Positions 8,900-16,965 of a stretch of DNA of 64,000 nucleotides are shown piece after piece. The translations under genes were made by a program, and so were the position numbers. Every line of letters begins with the position of its first letter. Position 1 is the stretch's first letter. The stretch lies in the NCBI RefSeq assembly GCF_006715725.1, contig NZ_VFNU01000001.1, positions 248,001 to 312,000 on the forward strand, written 5' to 3'. This DNA comes from Nocardioides sp. SLBN-35. Its GTDB lineage: Bacteria > Actinomycetota > Actinomycetes > Propionibacteriales > Nocardioidaceae. The notes beneath the pieces are model-generated. The model saw only the letters and a list, made by a program, of their open reading frames with translations. It was not told the DNA's origin and made no database searches.

Positions 8900-9406
8900 G
8901 TGGCGAAGTCGTCCCGCCTGTCGAAGCGCAAGGAGCGCGAGGTCTTCGGCGACCCTGATCGCGGCCCGCTGCTCAGCATCCGCTTCGCCATCGCGCTGGT
9001 GCTCATCCTCGGCGGCATCGGCTGGATCATCTACTACTACTTCGGCATCCGGCCCACCGACGGGTTCGGCAGCATCGGATCCAACGGCAAGGTCCGCCAG
9101 CCCGGTGGGCCGTCCTTCTTCGCCGATCTCGAGGCCAAGAACTACCTGATCGGGTTCATCGCGTTCTTCCTCGGCCTGATGATCTCCGCCCACCCGTCCA
9201 CCCCGATGGGCCGTGGTCGCGGCGTGGTGATCAGCATGCTCGCCTGCTTCATCGTCGGCCTGCTGTGGATCTGCATCTTCTACATCTTCTTGACGGGCAA
9301 CGACCCCAAGGACATCCCGATCCTCAACGACCTGGGCCAGAAGAACCTGTTCGTCGGCATCGGCTTCATGGCCGTCGGCTTCGCCTTCGCCACCCGCTGG
9401 GAGTAG
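8900..9406 (+). CDS. crgA: CrgA-like cell division protein, extended form with about four membrane segments
   Basis: The C-terminal part ('VVISMLACFIVGLLWICIF' and the last segment ending 'FATRWE') resembles CrgA, which ends in a similar hydrophobic segment followed by RWH or RWE. CrgA helps assemble the divisome and recruits FtsI/FtsW-type proteins. Classical CrgA is about 85-95 residues with two membrane helices; this protein has 168 residues and two more hydrophobic segments near residues 28-48 and 82-98. The GTG start is preceded by a GAGGAG ribosome-binding site. Location next to the pknB cluster, rhomboid and cyclophilin genes agrees with crgA. Confidence 0.75.
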   Translation: MAKSSRLSKRKEREVFGDPDRGPLLSIRFAIALVLILGGIGWIIYYYFGIRPTDGFGSIGSNGKVRQPGGPSFFADLEAKNYLIGFIAFFLGLMISAHPSTPMGRGRGVVISMLACFIVGLLWICIFYIFLTGNDPKDIPILNDLGQKNLFVGIGFMAVGFAFATRWE

Positions 9407-9479
9407 GCCTCCCCGTCCCGTCGCATGCCGCGCCGTTGGACCGTCCTGGTCCGCCGGCGCGGTCGTTTTTCCACAGCCC

Positions 9480-9560
9480 GTTTTCCCCAGGGCTGTCCAC
9501 AGCTGGGGAGAACTACACCCGTGTCATTCATCCACAGCGGTGGACAACCCTGGGGAAAAC
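9480..9560. repeat. Long inverted repeat containing DnaA-box-like 9-mers
   Basis: Arms at 9480-9500 and 9540-9560 are complementary in 20 of 21 positions, separated by 39 bases. The arms and loop contain several near matches to the DnaA box (CTGTCCACA at 9494-9502, TCATCCACA at 9527-9535). It lies just downstream of crgA and beside a second nested palindrome, so it may be a terminator, a REP-like element or a DnaA-binding spot. Confidence 0.6.
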
Positions 9561-9563
9561 GCC

Positions 9564-9653
9564 GACCCGGCAGAAAGTGGCTCGAAAACCACGCCGACCC
9601 GGCAGAACTTTCTGCCGGGTCGGCCCGAATCAGGCGCCACTTTCTGCCGGGTC
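9564..9653. terminator. Nested palindrome between convergent crgA and rhomboid genes
   Basis: An inner perfect hairpin has arms 9593-9607 and 9610-9624 (15 bases each, two-base loop). An outer pair of 17-base arms at 9564-9580 and 9637-9653 is perfectly complementary and has exactly the same centre. Inner and outer arms share the core GACCCGGCAGAA, so the block looks like a duplicated inverted-repeat unit. It reaches the stop codon of the minus-strand rhomboid gene and can terminate both transcripts. Confidence 0.7.
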
Positions 9654-10572
9654 AGCTGAGGGCGAGCGTGCGGGCCAGGGTGGCGACGACGAGCACCGCC
9701 CCGATCGCGGAGAGGCCGGCCGCCTGGACGGCGGTACGACGCTCCTTCGGGGCGTAGACCAGCACCGCGGCGATGGCCGCGCCACCGGCGAGACCGCCGA
9801 AGTGTCCCTGCCAGGAGACGTTGGAGAGGGTGAAGGTCAGCACCACGTTGATGCCGATCCACATCAGCAGGCTCTGGATGTTGGCGCCGAGCTTGAGGCC
9901 GACCACGACCAGCGCGCCCATCAGGCCGAAGACGGCGCCGGAGGCACCGACGGTCGTGGTCTGCTCACCGGCGAGCCAGTAGACCGCCACCGAGCCGGCG
10001 AGGCCGGAGAGCAGGTAGAGCGCGAGGTAGCGGCCGCGGCCCAGGATCGACTCGAGCTGGGGACCGAGCACCCACAGGGCGAGCATGTTGAAGCCGAGGT
10101 GCCACGGCTCGACGTGGGTGAACATCGAGGTGAGCAGCTGCCAGAAGGCGCCGTCGCTGACGCCGTCGGCCCAGTGCGCGGTGGTGCCGGCGTGGCAGGA
10201 CGCCTTGTCGACGAACGGGTAGTAGGTGCCGTTGTCCTCGCGGCACGAGCCGCGGACGGCGAGCGCGAACAGATCGTACAGCTTGCTGCCGTAGCGGCCC
10301 GACGCCATGATCGCGATCCACACGACGACGTTGATGCCGATCAACGCGATCGAGACCGCCCCGGGGTTGCCGGTGATCTGGCCGCCGTACGCCGTGCGCG
10401 CCTGGCGCACCGACCTGCGGCCCTCGGCGACGCACTCGGGGCACTGGAAGCCCACCGACGCCTCGCGCATGCAGTCGGGGCAGATCGGGCGCTCGCAGCG
10501 CTGGCAGCGGATCCAGGTCTCGCGGTCGGAGTGCCGGTAGCAGGTCGGCACTCCGACCGGAGGGGTGCTCAT
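9652..10572 (-). CDS. Rhomboid-family intramembrane serine protease with N-terminal zinc finger
   Basis: Protein of 306 residues. The N-terminus has a B-box-like Cys/His cluster ('CYRHSDRETWIRCQRCERPICPDC' region, with a further CPEC), presumed to bind zinc in the cytoplasm. Six hydrophobic segments follow. The catalytic Ser lies in 'GASGAVFG' and the partner His in 'WQGHFGGLAGG', so the Ser-His dyad of active rhomboids is complete; the conserved 'HLGFNMLALW' segment is also present. I use the ATG at 10572, which gives a clean family-like N-terminus. Substrates cannot be inferred. It lies 10 bases downstream of the cyclophilin gene on the same strand, so the two are probably cotranscribed. 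Confidence 0.88.
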   Translation of the reverse strand: MSTPPVGVPTCYRHSDRETWIRCQRCERPICPDCMREASVGFQCPECVAEGRRSVRQARTAYGGQITGNPGAVSIALIGINVVVWIAIMASGRYGSKLYDLFALAVRGSCREDNGTYYPFVDKASCHAGTTAHWADGVSDGAFWQLLTSMFTHVEPWHLGFNMLALWVLGPQLESILGRGRYLALYLLSGLAGSVAVYWLAGEQTTTVGASGAVFGLMGALVVVGLKLGANIQSLLMWIGINVVLTFTLSNVSWQGHFGGLAGGAAIAAVLVYAPKERRTAVQAAGLSAIGAVLVVATLARTLALS

Positions 10573-10582
10573 GCGGGGTGGG

Positions 10583-11089
10583 TCAGCCGATGATCTCGAC
10601 GGACTCGATGACGACGTCGTCGACGGGACGGTCGTTGCGGCCGGTCGGCGTCTTGTCGATCGCGTCGACGACGTCGCGGGAGGCCTGGTCGGCGACCTCA
10701 CCGAAGATGGTGTGCTTGAAGTTCAGCCACGTCGTCGGCGCGGTGGTGATGAAGAACTGCGAGCCGTTGGTGCCCGGGCCGGCGTTGGCCATCGCGAGCA
10801 GGTAGGGCTTGTCGAAGGTGAGCTCGGGGTGCGGCTCGTCCTTGAACTGGTAGCCAGGGCCGCCGGTGCCGGTGCCCTGCGGGCACCCGCCCTGCAGCAT
10901 GAAGCCCTCGATGACGCGGTGGAAGATCAGGCCGTCGTAGAACGGCTCGCCCGCACCCTTCGCCGAGTTCGCCTTCTCGCCCTTGGCCAGGCCGACGAAG
11001 TTGGCGACCGTCTCCGGCGCGTGGTTCGGGAACAGGTTGAGCGTGATGTCGCCCTTGTTGGTCTTCAGGACGGCCTGCTGCTCTGCCAT
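10583..11089 (-). CDS. Peptidyl-prolyl cis-trans isomerase, cyclophilin type
   Basis: Cytoplasmic cyclophilin of 168 residues that catalyses proline isomerisation during folding. The signature block 'FHRVIEGFMLQGGCPQGTGTGGPGY' region contains the catalytic Arg and the substrate-binding Phe/Met/Gln, and 'ANAGPGTNGSQFFIT' supplies the second half of the active site. The ATG at 11089 gives the compact form typical of actinobacterial PpiA; the open frame extends upstream but without family features. The homologue sits near crgA and pknB in other Actinobacteria. Confidence 0.93.
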   Translation of the reverse strand: MAEQQAVLKTNKGDITLNLFPNHAPETVANFVGLAKGEKANSAKGAGEPFYDGLIFHRVIEGFMLQGGCPQGTGTGGPGYQFKDEPHPELTFDKPYLLAMANAGPGTNGSQFFITTAPTTWLNFKHTIFGEVADQASRDVVDAIDKTPTGRNDRPVDDVVIESVEIIG

Positions 11090-11271
11090 GGAAGTTGCCT
11101 CGTCTCCAGGTGGTACGGGTGTGGTGCGGAACGAACTCGATCCTACTGACGGCCGCACGCCCCGCCACAGGCCTGGCCCCCGACCCACCAGGGGTTGACC
11201 CCCGCCGCCGGGGACGTGGTGGGATGGAGTCGTCGACCCGGCCGGGTCGGGAACGACGAAGGGAGCTCGGG

Positions 11272-11580
11272 ATGGGAAAGCTGAAGAAGCTGGTGGCCCT
11301 CGGTGCACTGGGGGCGATCGTGACCGCGGTGGCGAAGAAGCTGCAGGGTGGAGGCAACGACTCCCCGTGGCAGTCCGCGCCCGAGCCGACCACACCGACC
11401 ACACCGACCACACCGACGCCGCCGACGCCGCCAGCGCCGACCGAGGCGCCCGACGAGCTGCTCGTCGACAACGCACCCGAGCCGATCGACGAGCCCGACC
11501 AGGTCCCGCCGCCTCCGGCTCCGGCCGACGAGCGCCCGGACCCGCTCACCGACCCGCTGCCGGAGGAGCCGCGCGACTGA
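11272..11580 (+). CDS. Small membrane-anchored Pro/Thr-rich hypothetical protein
   Basis: I do not recognise a named family. The 102-residue product starts 'MGKLKKLVALGALGAIVTAVAKK', a short hydrophobic anchor flanked by lysines, followed by a low-complexity acidic tail rich in Pro and Thr with a TPT repeat. A GAAGGGAG ribosome-binding site precedes the ATG. Small proteins of this design are frequent near the cyclophilin gene in Nocardioides-type genomes. An 18-bp terminator hairpin lies just downstream. Confidence 0.7.
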   Translation: MGKLKKLVALGALGAIVTAVAKKLQGGGNDSPWQSAPEPTTPTTPTTPTPPTPPAPTEAPDELLVDNAPEPIDEPDQVPPPPAPADERPDPLTDPLPEEPRD

Positions 11581-11610
11581 GCGCTCGAGGATCGCGCGCA
11601 ACCCGCGTAC

Positions 11611-11650
11611 GCCGCAGGGGCGGTGCGGACCTCCGCACCGCCCCTGCGGC
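11611..11650. terminator. Strong hairpin terminator
   Basis: Two perfectly complementary 18-base GC-rich arms (11611-11628 and 11633-11650) surround an ACCT loop. It lies between the plus-strand small protein gene and the minus-strand collagen-like gene and can serve both. Confidence 0.85.
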
Positions 11651-11682
11651 TGTTCCCCGCCGGTCCCGGGACCGGTGTGGGC

Positions 11683-12309
11683 TCAGCTCCGGCTGGCGCA
11701 GAGCGCCACGAGGGTGTAGCCGTTCGTCCCGGGGACGAGGTTCGACACGCGGATGCCGATGCCGGTCGGGAAGCCGAACAGGTCGTAGCCCGCGTGCTTC
11801 GGCGTGGTCACCAGGTCGTCGATGTTGGCCGCATTGCTCAGCGCCCAGCTGATCAACACCTTGCCCGCGGGGCAGTTCGCCCAGGTCGTCTTCTCCGCGT
11901 TGCCGGCGACCGAGTCGGCGGTCTCGACCTTCACGAGGCCGAGGATCCCGGCCGGACCCTGCGGTCCCTGGGCACCTGCCGGACCCTGCGGTCCCTGGGC
12001 ACCCGCGGGACCCTGCGGCCCCTGGGCACCGGCGCTGCCCTGCGGGCCGGTGGCACCGGCCGGCCCCGTCGGTCCGGGCGCGCCGGTCGCACCCTTCTCG
12101 CTGGGTGCCCCCTTGAGCGCGGCGACGGCGGCGGGCGAGAGGTCGGCGGTGGCCAGGCTGCCGTCCTTGACGTGCTTGGAGGTGATGGCGTTCTTCGCGA
12201 TCTGCTTGCCGGTGATCTTGCCGGCGGCGTACGAGCCCCCGGCGAGTGCGAGGGCCAGGATCGTGGCCAGCACGACACCCGGCGCGAGGAGCCTGCGAAC
12301 GATGGTCAT
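11683..12309 (-). CDS. Secreted collagen-like repeat protein
   Basis: Protein of 208 residues. A signal-type N-terminus (about residues 4-29) is followed by a heptad-like block '[20 protein letters not shown]', then a run of 16 or so Gly-X-Y triplets (units such as GPQGPAGAQ) that should form a collagen-like triple helix. The C-terminal domain of about 85 residues contains two cysteines and probably drives trimerisation. The DNA of the Gly-X-Y part is itself a tandem repeat near 11940-12060. Bacterial collagen-like proteins are usually surface or secreted stalks; no partner is known here. The ATG at 12309 sits 81 bases below the end of the LuxR-type regulator gene. Confidence 0.8.
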   Translation of the reverse strand: MTIVRRLLAPGVVLATILALALAGGSYAAGKITGKQIAKNAITSKHVKDGSLATADLSPAAVAALKGAPSEKGATGAPGPTGPAGATGPQGSAGAQGPQGPAGAQGPQGPAGAQGPQGPAGILGLVKVETADSVAGNAEKTTWANCPAGKVLISWALSNAANIDDLVTTPKHAGYDLFGFPTGIGIRVSNLVPGTNGYTLVALCASRS

Positions 12310-12360
12310 GGGGTGGTGCTCCCTTCCGAGACCCCGCCCGATCGGGGTGCGGCGACAGAG

Positions 12361-12378
12361 CCGGGCGGGACCGCCCGG
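12361..12378 (-). terminator. Short GC hairpin below the LuxR-type regulator gene
   Basis: Eight-base arms CCGGGCGG and CCGCCCGG with a two-base loop lie 12 bases downstream of the regulator stop codon and upstream of the collagen-like gene. It may attenuate readthrough into that gene. No U-tract is visible. Confidence 0.4.
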
Positions 12379-12389
12379 TCCCACGGAGG

Positions 12390-14966
12390 CTAGGAACGGA
12401 GAGGGCCCGGGGGATTGAGTGGTGACCACTCAATTGCGGCGAGATCGGTGCGCGAGGCGACGCCGAGCTTGGCGTACACCCGGCTCAGGTGGTTCTCGAC
12501 CGTGCGCACCGACAGGTGCAGGCGCTCGGCGATCTCGGCATTGGACGCGCCGTCGGCGGCGAGCTCGGCCACCGTGCGCTCGCGGCGGCTGAGCGGATCC
12601 TGCGGCAGGCCGACGAGCAACGGCGTGGTCGGACTGCCGATCCGCGCCGCGAGCTCGCTGGTACGGCGTCGGGCGGCCGCCGCGGCCCGACCGGTGAGCA
12701 GCCGGGCCCCCTCGGCCGCGGCCTCCGCCGCCGCGAGGACGGCGCCGAGCTCGAGGAAGTCCTCGGCCGCCGCGGCGGCGCTCGCACCGTCGCGGTCGTC
12801 GAGGGCGGTGACGAGCCGCAGCCGCGCCGCAGCCAGCGGCGAGTCGATGTCGAGCGCCACGAGCCGCGCGGCGACGCCGTCGCGGTCCCCCATCCGCACC
12901 CGCTCGTGCAGGATCCAGGACTCGGCCACCCGGGCGTCGACCTCGCGGGCCGCGTGCTCGCCGGCACGCAGGAGGCTCCGCGCCCGACCGGACCTGCCGG
13001 CGCCGAACTCGGCCCACGCGTGGGCGATCGGCATGTGGTGACGTAGGAAGCCCACGCCGGCGGGCAGCGCGCCGAGTCGGTCCAGCAGCTCCGGTGCGAC
13101 CGCCTGTCCGCGACTTCCGGCGCACATCATGAGCATCGCGATCGCGAGCCGCTCGGCGTCGACCATTCCGCAGGCTGTCGCGGCCACGAGTGCGCGTCGG
13201 GCCCACAGCACCGCCGCATCGAGATCACCCACCTGGCCCCACGCCGCCGACGCGACCACGGCGCCCCAGGCCCGACCCACCACGGTGCCGTCGGCCAGCG
13301 CTCCGTCGTGGGAGCGCTCGCCGTACTCCACGGCGAGCGCGTAGCTGCCATGCTCGCGGGCGGCGTGGCTGGCGATCGTCAGCAGCCGATCACGCGTCCC
13401 AGGGATGACCTCGTGCGGCTGGTCGAGGGCCAGCTGGAGGGTGGCGCCGACCAGGTCGAGCGCCTCGCCCGTGTGTCCGAGGTGGGTCAGGACGTGGGCG
13501 CGGGTCGTCGCGTGCAGCGTGCTCAGCACCGGCGGCAGGTTCGCGAGGTCGATCCCGTCAAGGATCACCCGGGCGCGGTGCGCCTGCGCGGCATAGATCC
13601 GGCTGTCGGCCTCGGCGATCGCGAAGGACTCGCGCACCATTGGCGCGCCATCGGGGTAGCGCCGCGCCTCGGCGCGCAGTGCACCTGCCGCAGCGGTCAG
13701 GTCGAAGGTGCCCCACACGATGAGCTTGTGGACGGTGACGGCCAAGGCGATGGCCAACGGGCCGGGCTCGATCCGTTCCAACGTGCCCTGCAGTGCGTCG
13801 ACGGCCTCGGCCGAGCGGCCCAGCTCGCTGAGGGCGGCGGCGAGGACCAGCGCCGCCTGGCCCGCGACATCGCCGTCGCCATGCTCGACTGCCGCGGCCG
13901 CCAGCCGGCGAGCCGTCTCGGCCGAACCGCCCGCATTGGCCAGCCGTGCCGCGGCGAGCAGGCCGACCGGGTCGGGGCGTTCACCCGCATCGAGGCCCAG
14001 CACCGCGATCCGTACGACGTCCGGGGCAGCCGCGCCGCGCGCCACGGCGAGGTGCCGGCGCAGCAGCCGCCGCCGTACCAGCGGGGACGCCTCGGCCCAC
14101 AGCACCTCTGCGAACAGGGGATGCACGAAGCGCAGCACCGGTCCGTCCCAGATCAGCACGCCGTTGTCGACCAGCTCGTCGATCGCCGGCGACGGGCCGT
14201 ACCGCTCGACCTCGTCGAGGGTCATCCGGCCGACGGACGCGACCATGCGGGCCACCTCGCGGGCCTCCCCGGTACTCCCGGCGAGTCGCGACAGGAGCGC
14301 GTGGCGGAGCCGGATGGGAACACTCAGCCGACCTCGGGAGACCCATCCGGCGGGCGAGTGGTGAAGGGTGCCGGACTGCCGCGCCTCGCCGATGACCTGC
14401 GCGATGAACAGCGCGTTGCCGCCCGTCCGGCTCCACACCTCCTGCACGATCCCGGCGTCCACGACGTCGTCCAGCAGCTGCTGGACGAACCGATCGGTGT
14501 CCTCGCGGCTGAAGGCAAGAAGCGTGACCACCTCGGTTCCGAGATCGTGCGCGAAGGTCGCGATCACCGACGGCAGCACCCCGTCGCGGGTTCGAACGGT
14601 TGCGACCAGGGTCCGACCGTGGTCGCGCGCCACCCGCAGGGCCACTCCGAGCGACACCTCGTCGCACTGGTCGAGGTCGTCGACTGCGAGCACCCCTCGA
14701 TCGGGTACCGCCCGGACGACGTCGGCGACCATCGCGGTCAGGACGAGCGAGGTGGGGGCGACCAGGTGCGCCATGGCGCCCAGCGGAACCTGCGCCATGG
14801 CCGAGGTGCCGTAGGCACGCACCGCGGCGGTCTCCTCGGCGAGGACGTCGAGCAGGTGGGTCTTGCCGACCCCACCCTCGCCGGCGATGAGCACCACATG
14901 ACGATCGGTCCGGGTGAGCGCAGCACGCAACCGCTCGAGCTCCGCCTCCCGGCCGATCGTGCGCAC
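12390..14966 (-). CDS. LuxR-family transcriptional regulator with AAA-type ATPase domain (LAL/MalT-like)
   Basis: Large regulator of 858 residues. The N-terminal ATPase begins with '[14 protein letters not shown]' and a Walker A 'GEGGVGKT' near residues 29-36, with a Walker B-like '[11 protein letters not shown]'. A long alpha-helical, TPR-like middle follows. The C-terminal LuxR HTH includes '[15 protein letters not shown]' and '[19 protein letters not shown]'. Proteins of this LAL class are ATP-dependent activators of nearby or pathway genes; the ligand is unknown. The GTG start lies four bases after the DUF3817 stop, so it is in an operon with SURF1 and DUF3817, which may reflect only shared transcription. 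Confidence 0.88.
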   Translation of the reverse strand: MRTIGREAELERLRAALTRTDRHVVLIAGEGGVGKTHLLDVLAEETAAVRAYGTSAMAQVPLGAMAHLVAPTSLVLTAMVADVVRAVPDRGVLAVDDLDQCDEVSLGVALRVARDHGRTLVATVRTRDGVLPSVIATFAHDLGTEVVTLLAFSREDTDRFVQQLLDDVVDAGIVQEVWSRTGGNALFIAQVIGEARQSGTLHHSPAGWVSRGRLSVPIRLRHALLSRLAGSTGEAREVARMVASVGRMTLDEVERYGPSPAIDELVDNGVLIWDGPVLRFVHPLFAEVLWAEASPLVRRRLLRRHLAVARGAAAPDVVRIAVLGLDAGERPDPVGLLAAARLANAGGSAETARRLAAAAVEHGDGDVAGQAALVLAAALSELGRSAEAVDALQGTLERIEPGPLAIALAVTVHKLIVWGTFDLTAAAGALRAEARRYPDGAPMVRESFAIAEADSRIYAAQAHRARVILDGIDLANLPPVLSTLHATTRAHVLTHLGHTGEALDLVGATLQLALDQPHEVIPGTRDRLLTIASHAAREHGSYALAVEYGERSHDGALADGTVVGRAWGAVVASAAWGQVGDLDAAVLWARRALVAATACGMVDAERLAIAMLMMCAGSRGQAVAPELLDRLGALPAGVGFLRHHMPIAHAWAEFGAGRSGRARSLLRAGEHAAREVDARVAESWILHERVRMGDRDGVAARLVALDIDSPLAAARLRLVTALDDRDGASAAAAAEDFLELGAVLAAAEAAAEGARLLTGRAAAAARRRTSELAARIGSPTTPLLVGLPQDPLSRRERTVAELAADGASNAEIAERLHLSVRTVENHLSRVYAKLGVASRTDLAAIEWSPLNPPGPLRS
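12414..12434. promoter_or_regulatory. Perfect 10+1+10 palindrome, candidate LuxR-type operator
   Basis: ATTGAGTGGT and ACCACTCAAT flank a single base. The site is inside the last codons of the regulator gene and 105-125 bases above the collagen-like ATG, a good distance for an activator site. Dyads of about 20 bp are typical for LuxR-type HTH proteins; that this regulator binds it is inference. Confidence 0.4.
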
Positions 14967-14970
14967 GACG

Positions 14971-15306
14971 TCAGCCCTGCGCGAGCTCCGCGTGGTCCTC
15001 GCGCAGGCGCTGGGCGACCCGGCGCTCCACCCAGAAGATCAGGCCGGGGATGAGGCCGGCGATCAGCATCAGGCCGAGCTGGGGGATCGTCCAGCGCGCC
15101 TTCTGCGTGAGCAGGAAGGCGACGACGACGTACACGATGTAGATCCAGCCGTGCACCAGCCAGATCGGGGTGAGGTCGTCACCCAGCCGCTGCAGCGTGG
15201 TGCCGTCCTCGAGCAGGTACTTCAGCAGCGAGCCGACGGTGCCGACGAGCAGGAGCACGCCGACCACGAGCGCGAGCACGCGGTAGACGTTGAAGAGCTT
15301 GGTCAC
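14971..15306 (-). CDS. DUF3817-family membrane protein
   Basis: Protein of 111 residues with three hydrophobic segments; the segment '[19 protein letters not shown]' and the tail '[14 protein letters not shown]' match the DUF3817 style common in Actinobacteria. The function is unknown. The GTG start overlaps the stop of the SURF1 gene (GTGA), so translation is coupled to SURF1. Confidence 0.8.
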   Translation of the reverse strand: MTKLFNVYRVLALVVGVLLLVGTVGSLLKYLLEDGTTLQRLGDDLTPIWLVHGWIYIVYVVVAFLLTQKARWTIPQLGLMLIAGLIPGLIFWVERRVAQRLREDHAELAQG

Positions 15307-16097
15307 GAGTCCGAGGGTACGACGGCGCCCTCGCCCGCCCCGGCGTCGGCCTCCTCGAGGTCCGGCTCGGACGTGGCGTCGCGCACGTAGCGGAACCACA
15401 GGAACGCCGCGAACGCCGCGAACACCCACCACTCAATTGCGTAGAGGATGTTGCGCAGCCCGGTGAACCGGCTCGCCTCCGGCAGCTGGTCGAGCGTCGC
15501 ACCGTCCACCCCGGCCGCGGCGTCGGTGGCCAGCGGCTCCTCGGCGACCACGTAGGCGCCGTACAGGTCCTGGTCGACGCGCTGCACCAGGTCCGCGATC
15601 CGCAGCTCCGGAAGTACGTCGTCGCGCGGGTCGTCGTCCGCCTGGCCACTGCCCTCGGGCGGCTGCAGCCAGCCGAACAGGTCCACCTCGCCGGTCGGCG
15701 GCGCGGGCAGGCTCGCGAGGTCGGTGCCGGCGGGCACCCAGCCGCGGACCACGGATACGGCGGGAGCGTCCGCGTCGCCCACCGTGATCGGGGTGACCAG
15801 CCAGTCGCCGTCGGCGCCCTTCGCGCCCGTCCGGCCGGACACCAGCACGGTGCCCTCGGGCAGGAAGGTCCCGCGCAGCTCCACCGGGCGCCCCAGTCCC
15901 GCCGTCGGGAACGGGTCGTCGGGACCGATGAGGTCGGTCAGTGCGACGGGCTTCGCGTGGGTCAGGTCGACGCGTTCGGCGTCGCGGCGGGCCTGCCAGG
16001 CGTCGTACTGCCACGCGCCCATGCCGACCGCGACCGACACGCAGACCAGCCCGAGCAGGTAGGCACCCCACAACCGCATGCTCCACCAGCGCACCAC
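15303..16097 (-). CDS. SURF1-family protein
   Basis: SURF1 proteins assist assembly of the haem-copper cytochrome c oxidase. The 264-residue product has an N-terminal membrane helix followed by 'WQYDAWQARRDAE', a periplasmic beta-rich domain with 'RPVELRGTFLPEGTVLVSGR' and 'VVRGWVPAGTD', and a C-terminal helix 'WWVFAAFAAFLWFRYVRD'. The Gly-x-Trp-Gln segment after the first helix and the two flanking helices are typical. A GTG at 16097 or 16094 or an ATG at 16079 could be the start. The upstream region is shared with a divergent FadR-type gene and holds several palindromes. Confidence 0.85.
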   Translation of the reverse strand: MVRWWSMRLWGAYLLGLVCVSVAVGMGAWQYDAWQARRDAERVDLTHAKPVALTDLIGPDDPFPTAGLGRPVELRGTFLPEGTVLVSGRTGAKGADGDWLVTPITVGDADAPAVSVVRGWVPAGTDLASLPAPPTGEVDLFGWLQPPEGSGQADDDPRDDVLPELRIADLVQRVDQDLYGAYVVAEEPLATDAAAGVDGATLDQLPEASRFTGLRNILYAIEWWVFAAFAAFLWFRYVRDATSEPDLEEADAGAGEGAVVPSDS

Positions 16098-16130
16098 GTC
16101 AAGCAGCCTACGGGGCAGGGTCGAGGCGTT

Positions 16131-16205
16131 GCGGTTTGGGACCAAACCACGCAATTCGGTGCCGTGAGCATGCGGTTTGGGACCAAACCGCAACTGGTCT
16201 GACCA
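16131..16205. promoter_or_regulatory. Operator cluster for the FadR-type regulator
   Basis: Two palindromes share the core GGTTTGG-GA-CCAAACC: one at 16133-16148 and a longer perfect copy with 10-base arms at 16171-16192. A third site at 16195-16205 reads TGGTCTGACCA, which fits the TGGT-N3-ACCA consensus of FadR-subfamily regulators and, with its flanks, resembles the E. coli FadR operator. The cluster lies between the SURF1 start and the regulator start at 16243, 37 bases from the latter. Confidence 0.65.
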
Positions 16206-16242
16206 CTTGACCACCGGGCAGGACCGGCCTACCGTGACGCGC

Positions 16243-16965
16243 ATGGCCCTCCGTCCCGTCACTCGTCGGTCCGTGTCCGACCAGGTCTTCGACCAGCTCC
16301 TCGACGACGTCGTCGACGGCGAGCTGGCTGCCGGCGAGCCGCTGCCCAGCGAGCGCCGGCTCGCCGAGGTTCTCGGCATCTCCCGCCCCGCGGTCCGCGA
16401 GGCGCTGCAGCGCATCGCGCAGACCGGGCTGGTGGAGGTGCGCCAGGGCGGGTCCACGCTCGTCCGCGACTTCCGCCGCGCGGCCGGCCTCGACCTGCTG
16501 CCACGGCTGCTCGTCCGCGGCGGGCGGCTCGACACCTCGATCGGGCGCAGCGTGATCGAGGCCCGGGCCGAGGTCGGGCCCGGGATCGCCGCCCTCGCCG
16601 CCGAGCGCGGCGGGCCGGCGCTCGCCGCCGAGCTGGACACCGTCACCGACGCCATGGCCACCACCACCGACGCGGTCACCTGGCAGGTGCTCGCCCTCGA
16701 CTACTGGGACCGGCTCGTCGACGGCGCCGACTCGATGGTGTTCCGGCTGATGTACAACAGCCTGCGCGCCGCCTACGAGCCCGCGCTCCCGGCCCTCGCC
16801 GCGGTCCTCGCCGGAGAGGTCGGCCAGGTCGAGCCCTACCGGCTGCTGACCGCCGCGGTCCGGTCCGGCGACGCGGCCACCGCCCGCGCCGCCGCGGCCC
16901 GGGTCCTCACCCCCACCGCCGACACCCTGCTCGGTGCCTTCGCCGCGATGGGAGAGGACGAGTGA
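16243..16965 (+). CDS. GntR-family regulator, FadR/FCD subfamily
   Basis: Protein of 240 residues. The N-terminal winged HTH contains the family signature 'LPSERRLAEVLGISRPAVREALQ' region, and 'GLVEVRQGGSTLVRDF' forms the wing. The C-terminal helical domain with 'VIEARAEVGPGIAALAA' fits the FCD/FadR ligand-binding fold. A fatty acid, acyl-CoA or organic acid ligand is likely, supported by the FadR-like operator upstream and by the fatty-acid hydroxylase-like gene that overlaps its end by four bases. A GTG at 16234 is an alternative start. Confidence 0.88.
   Translation: MALRPVTRRSVSDQVFDQLLDDVVDGELAAGEPLPSERRLAEVLGISRPAVREALQRIAQTGLVEVRQGGSTLVRDFRRAAGLDLLPRLLVRGGRLDTSIGRSVIEARAEVGPGIAALAAERGGPALAAELDTVTDAMATTTDAVTWQVLALDYWDRLVDGADSMVFRLMYNSLRAAYEPALPALAAVLAGEVGQVEPYRLLTAAVRSGDAATARAAAARVLTPTADTLLGAFAAMGEDE

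Noticed and set aside
11940..12060. Tandem DNA repeat considered as a mobile or satellite repeat
   Set aside because: It is in frame with, and explained by, the Gly-X-Y triplets of the collagen-like gene.
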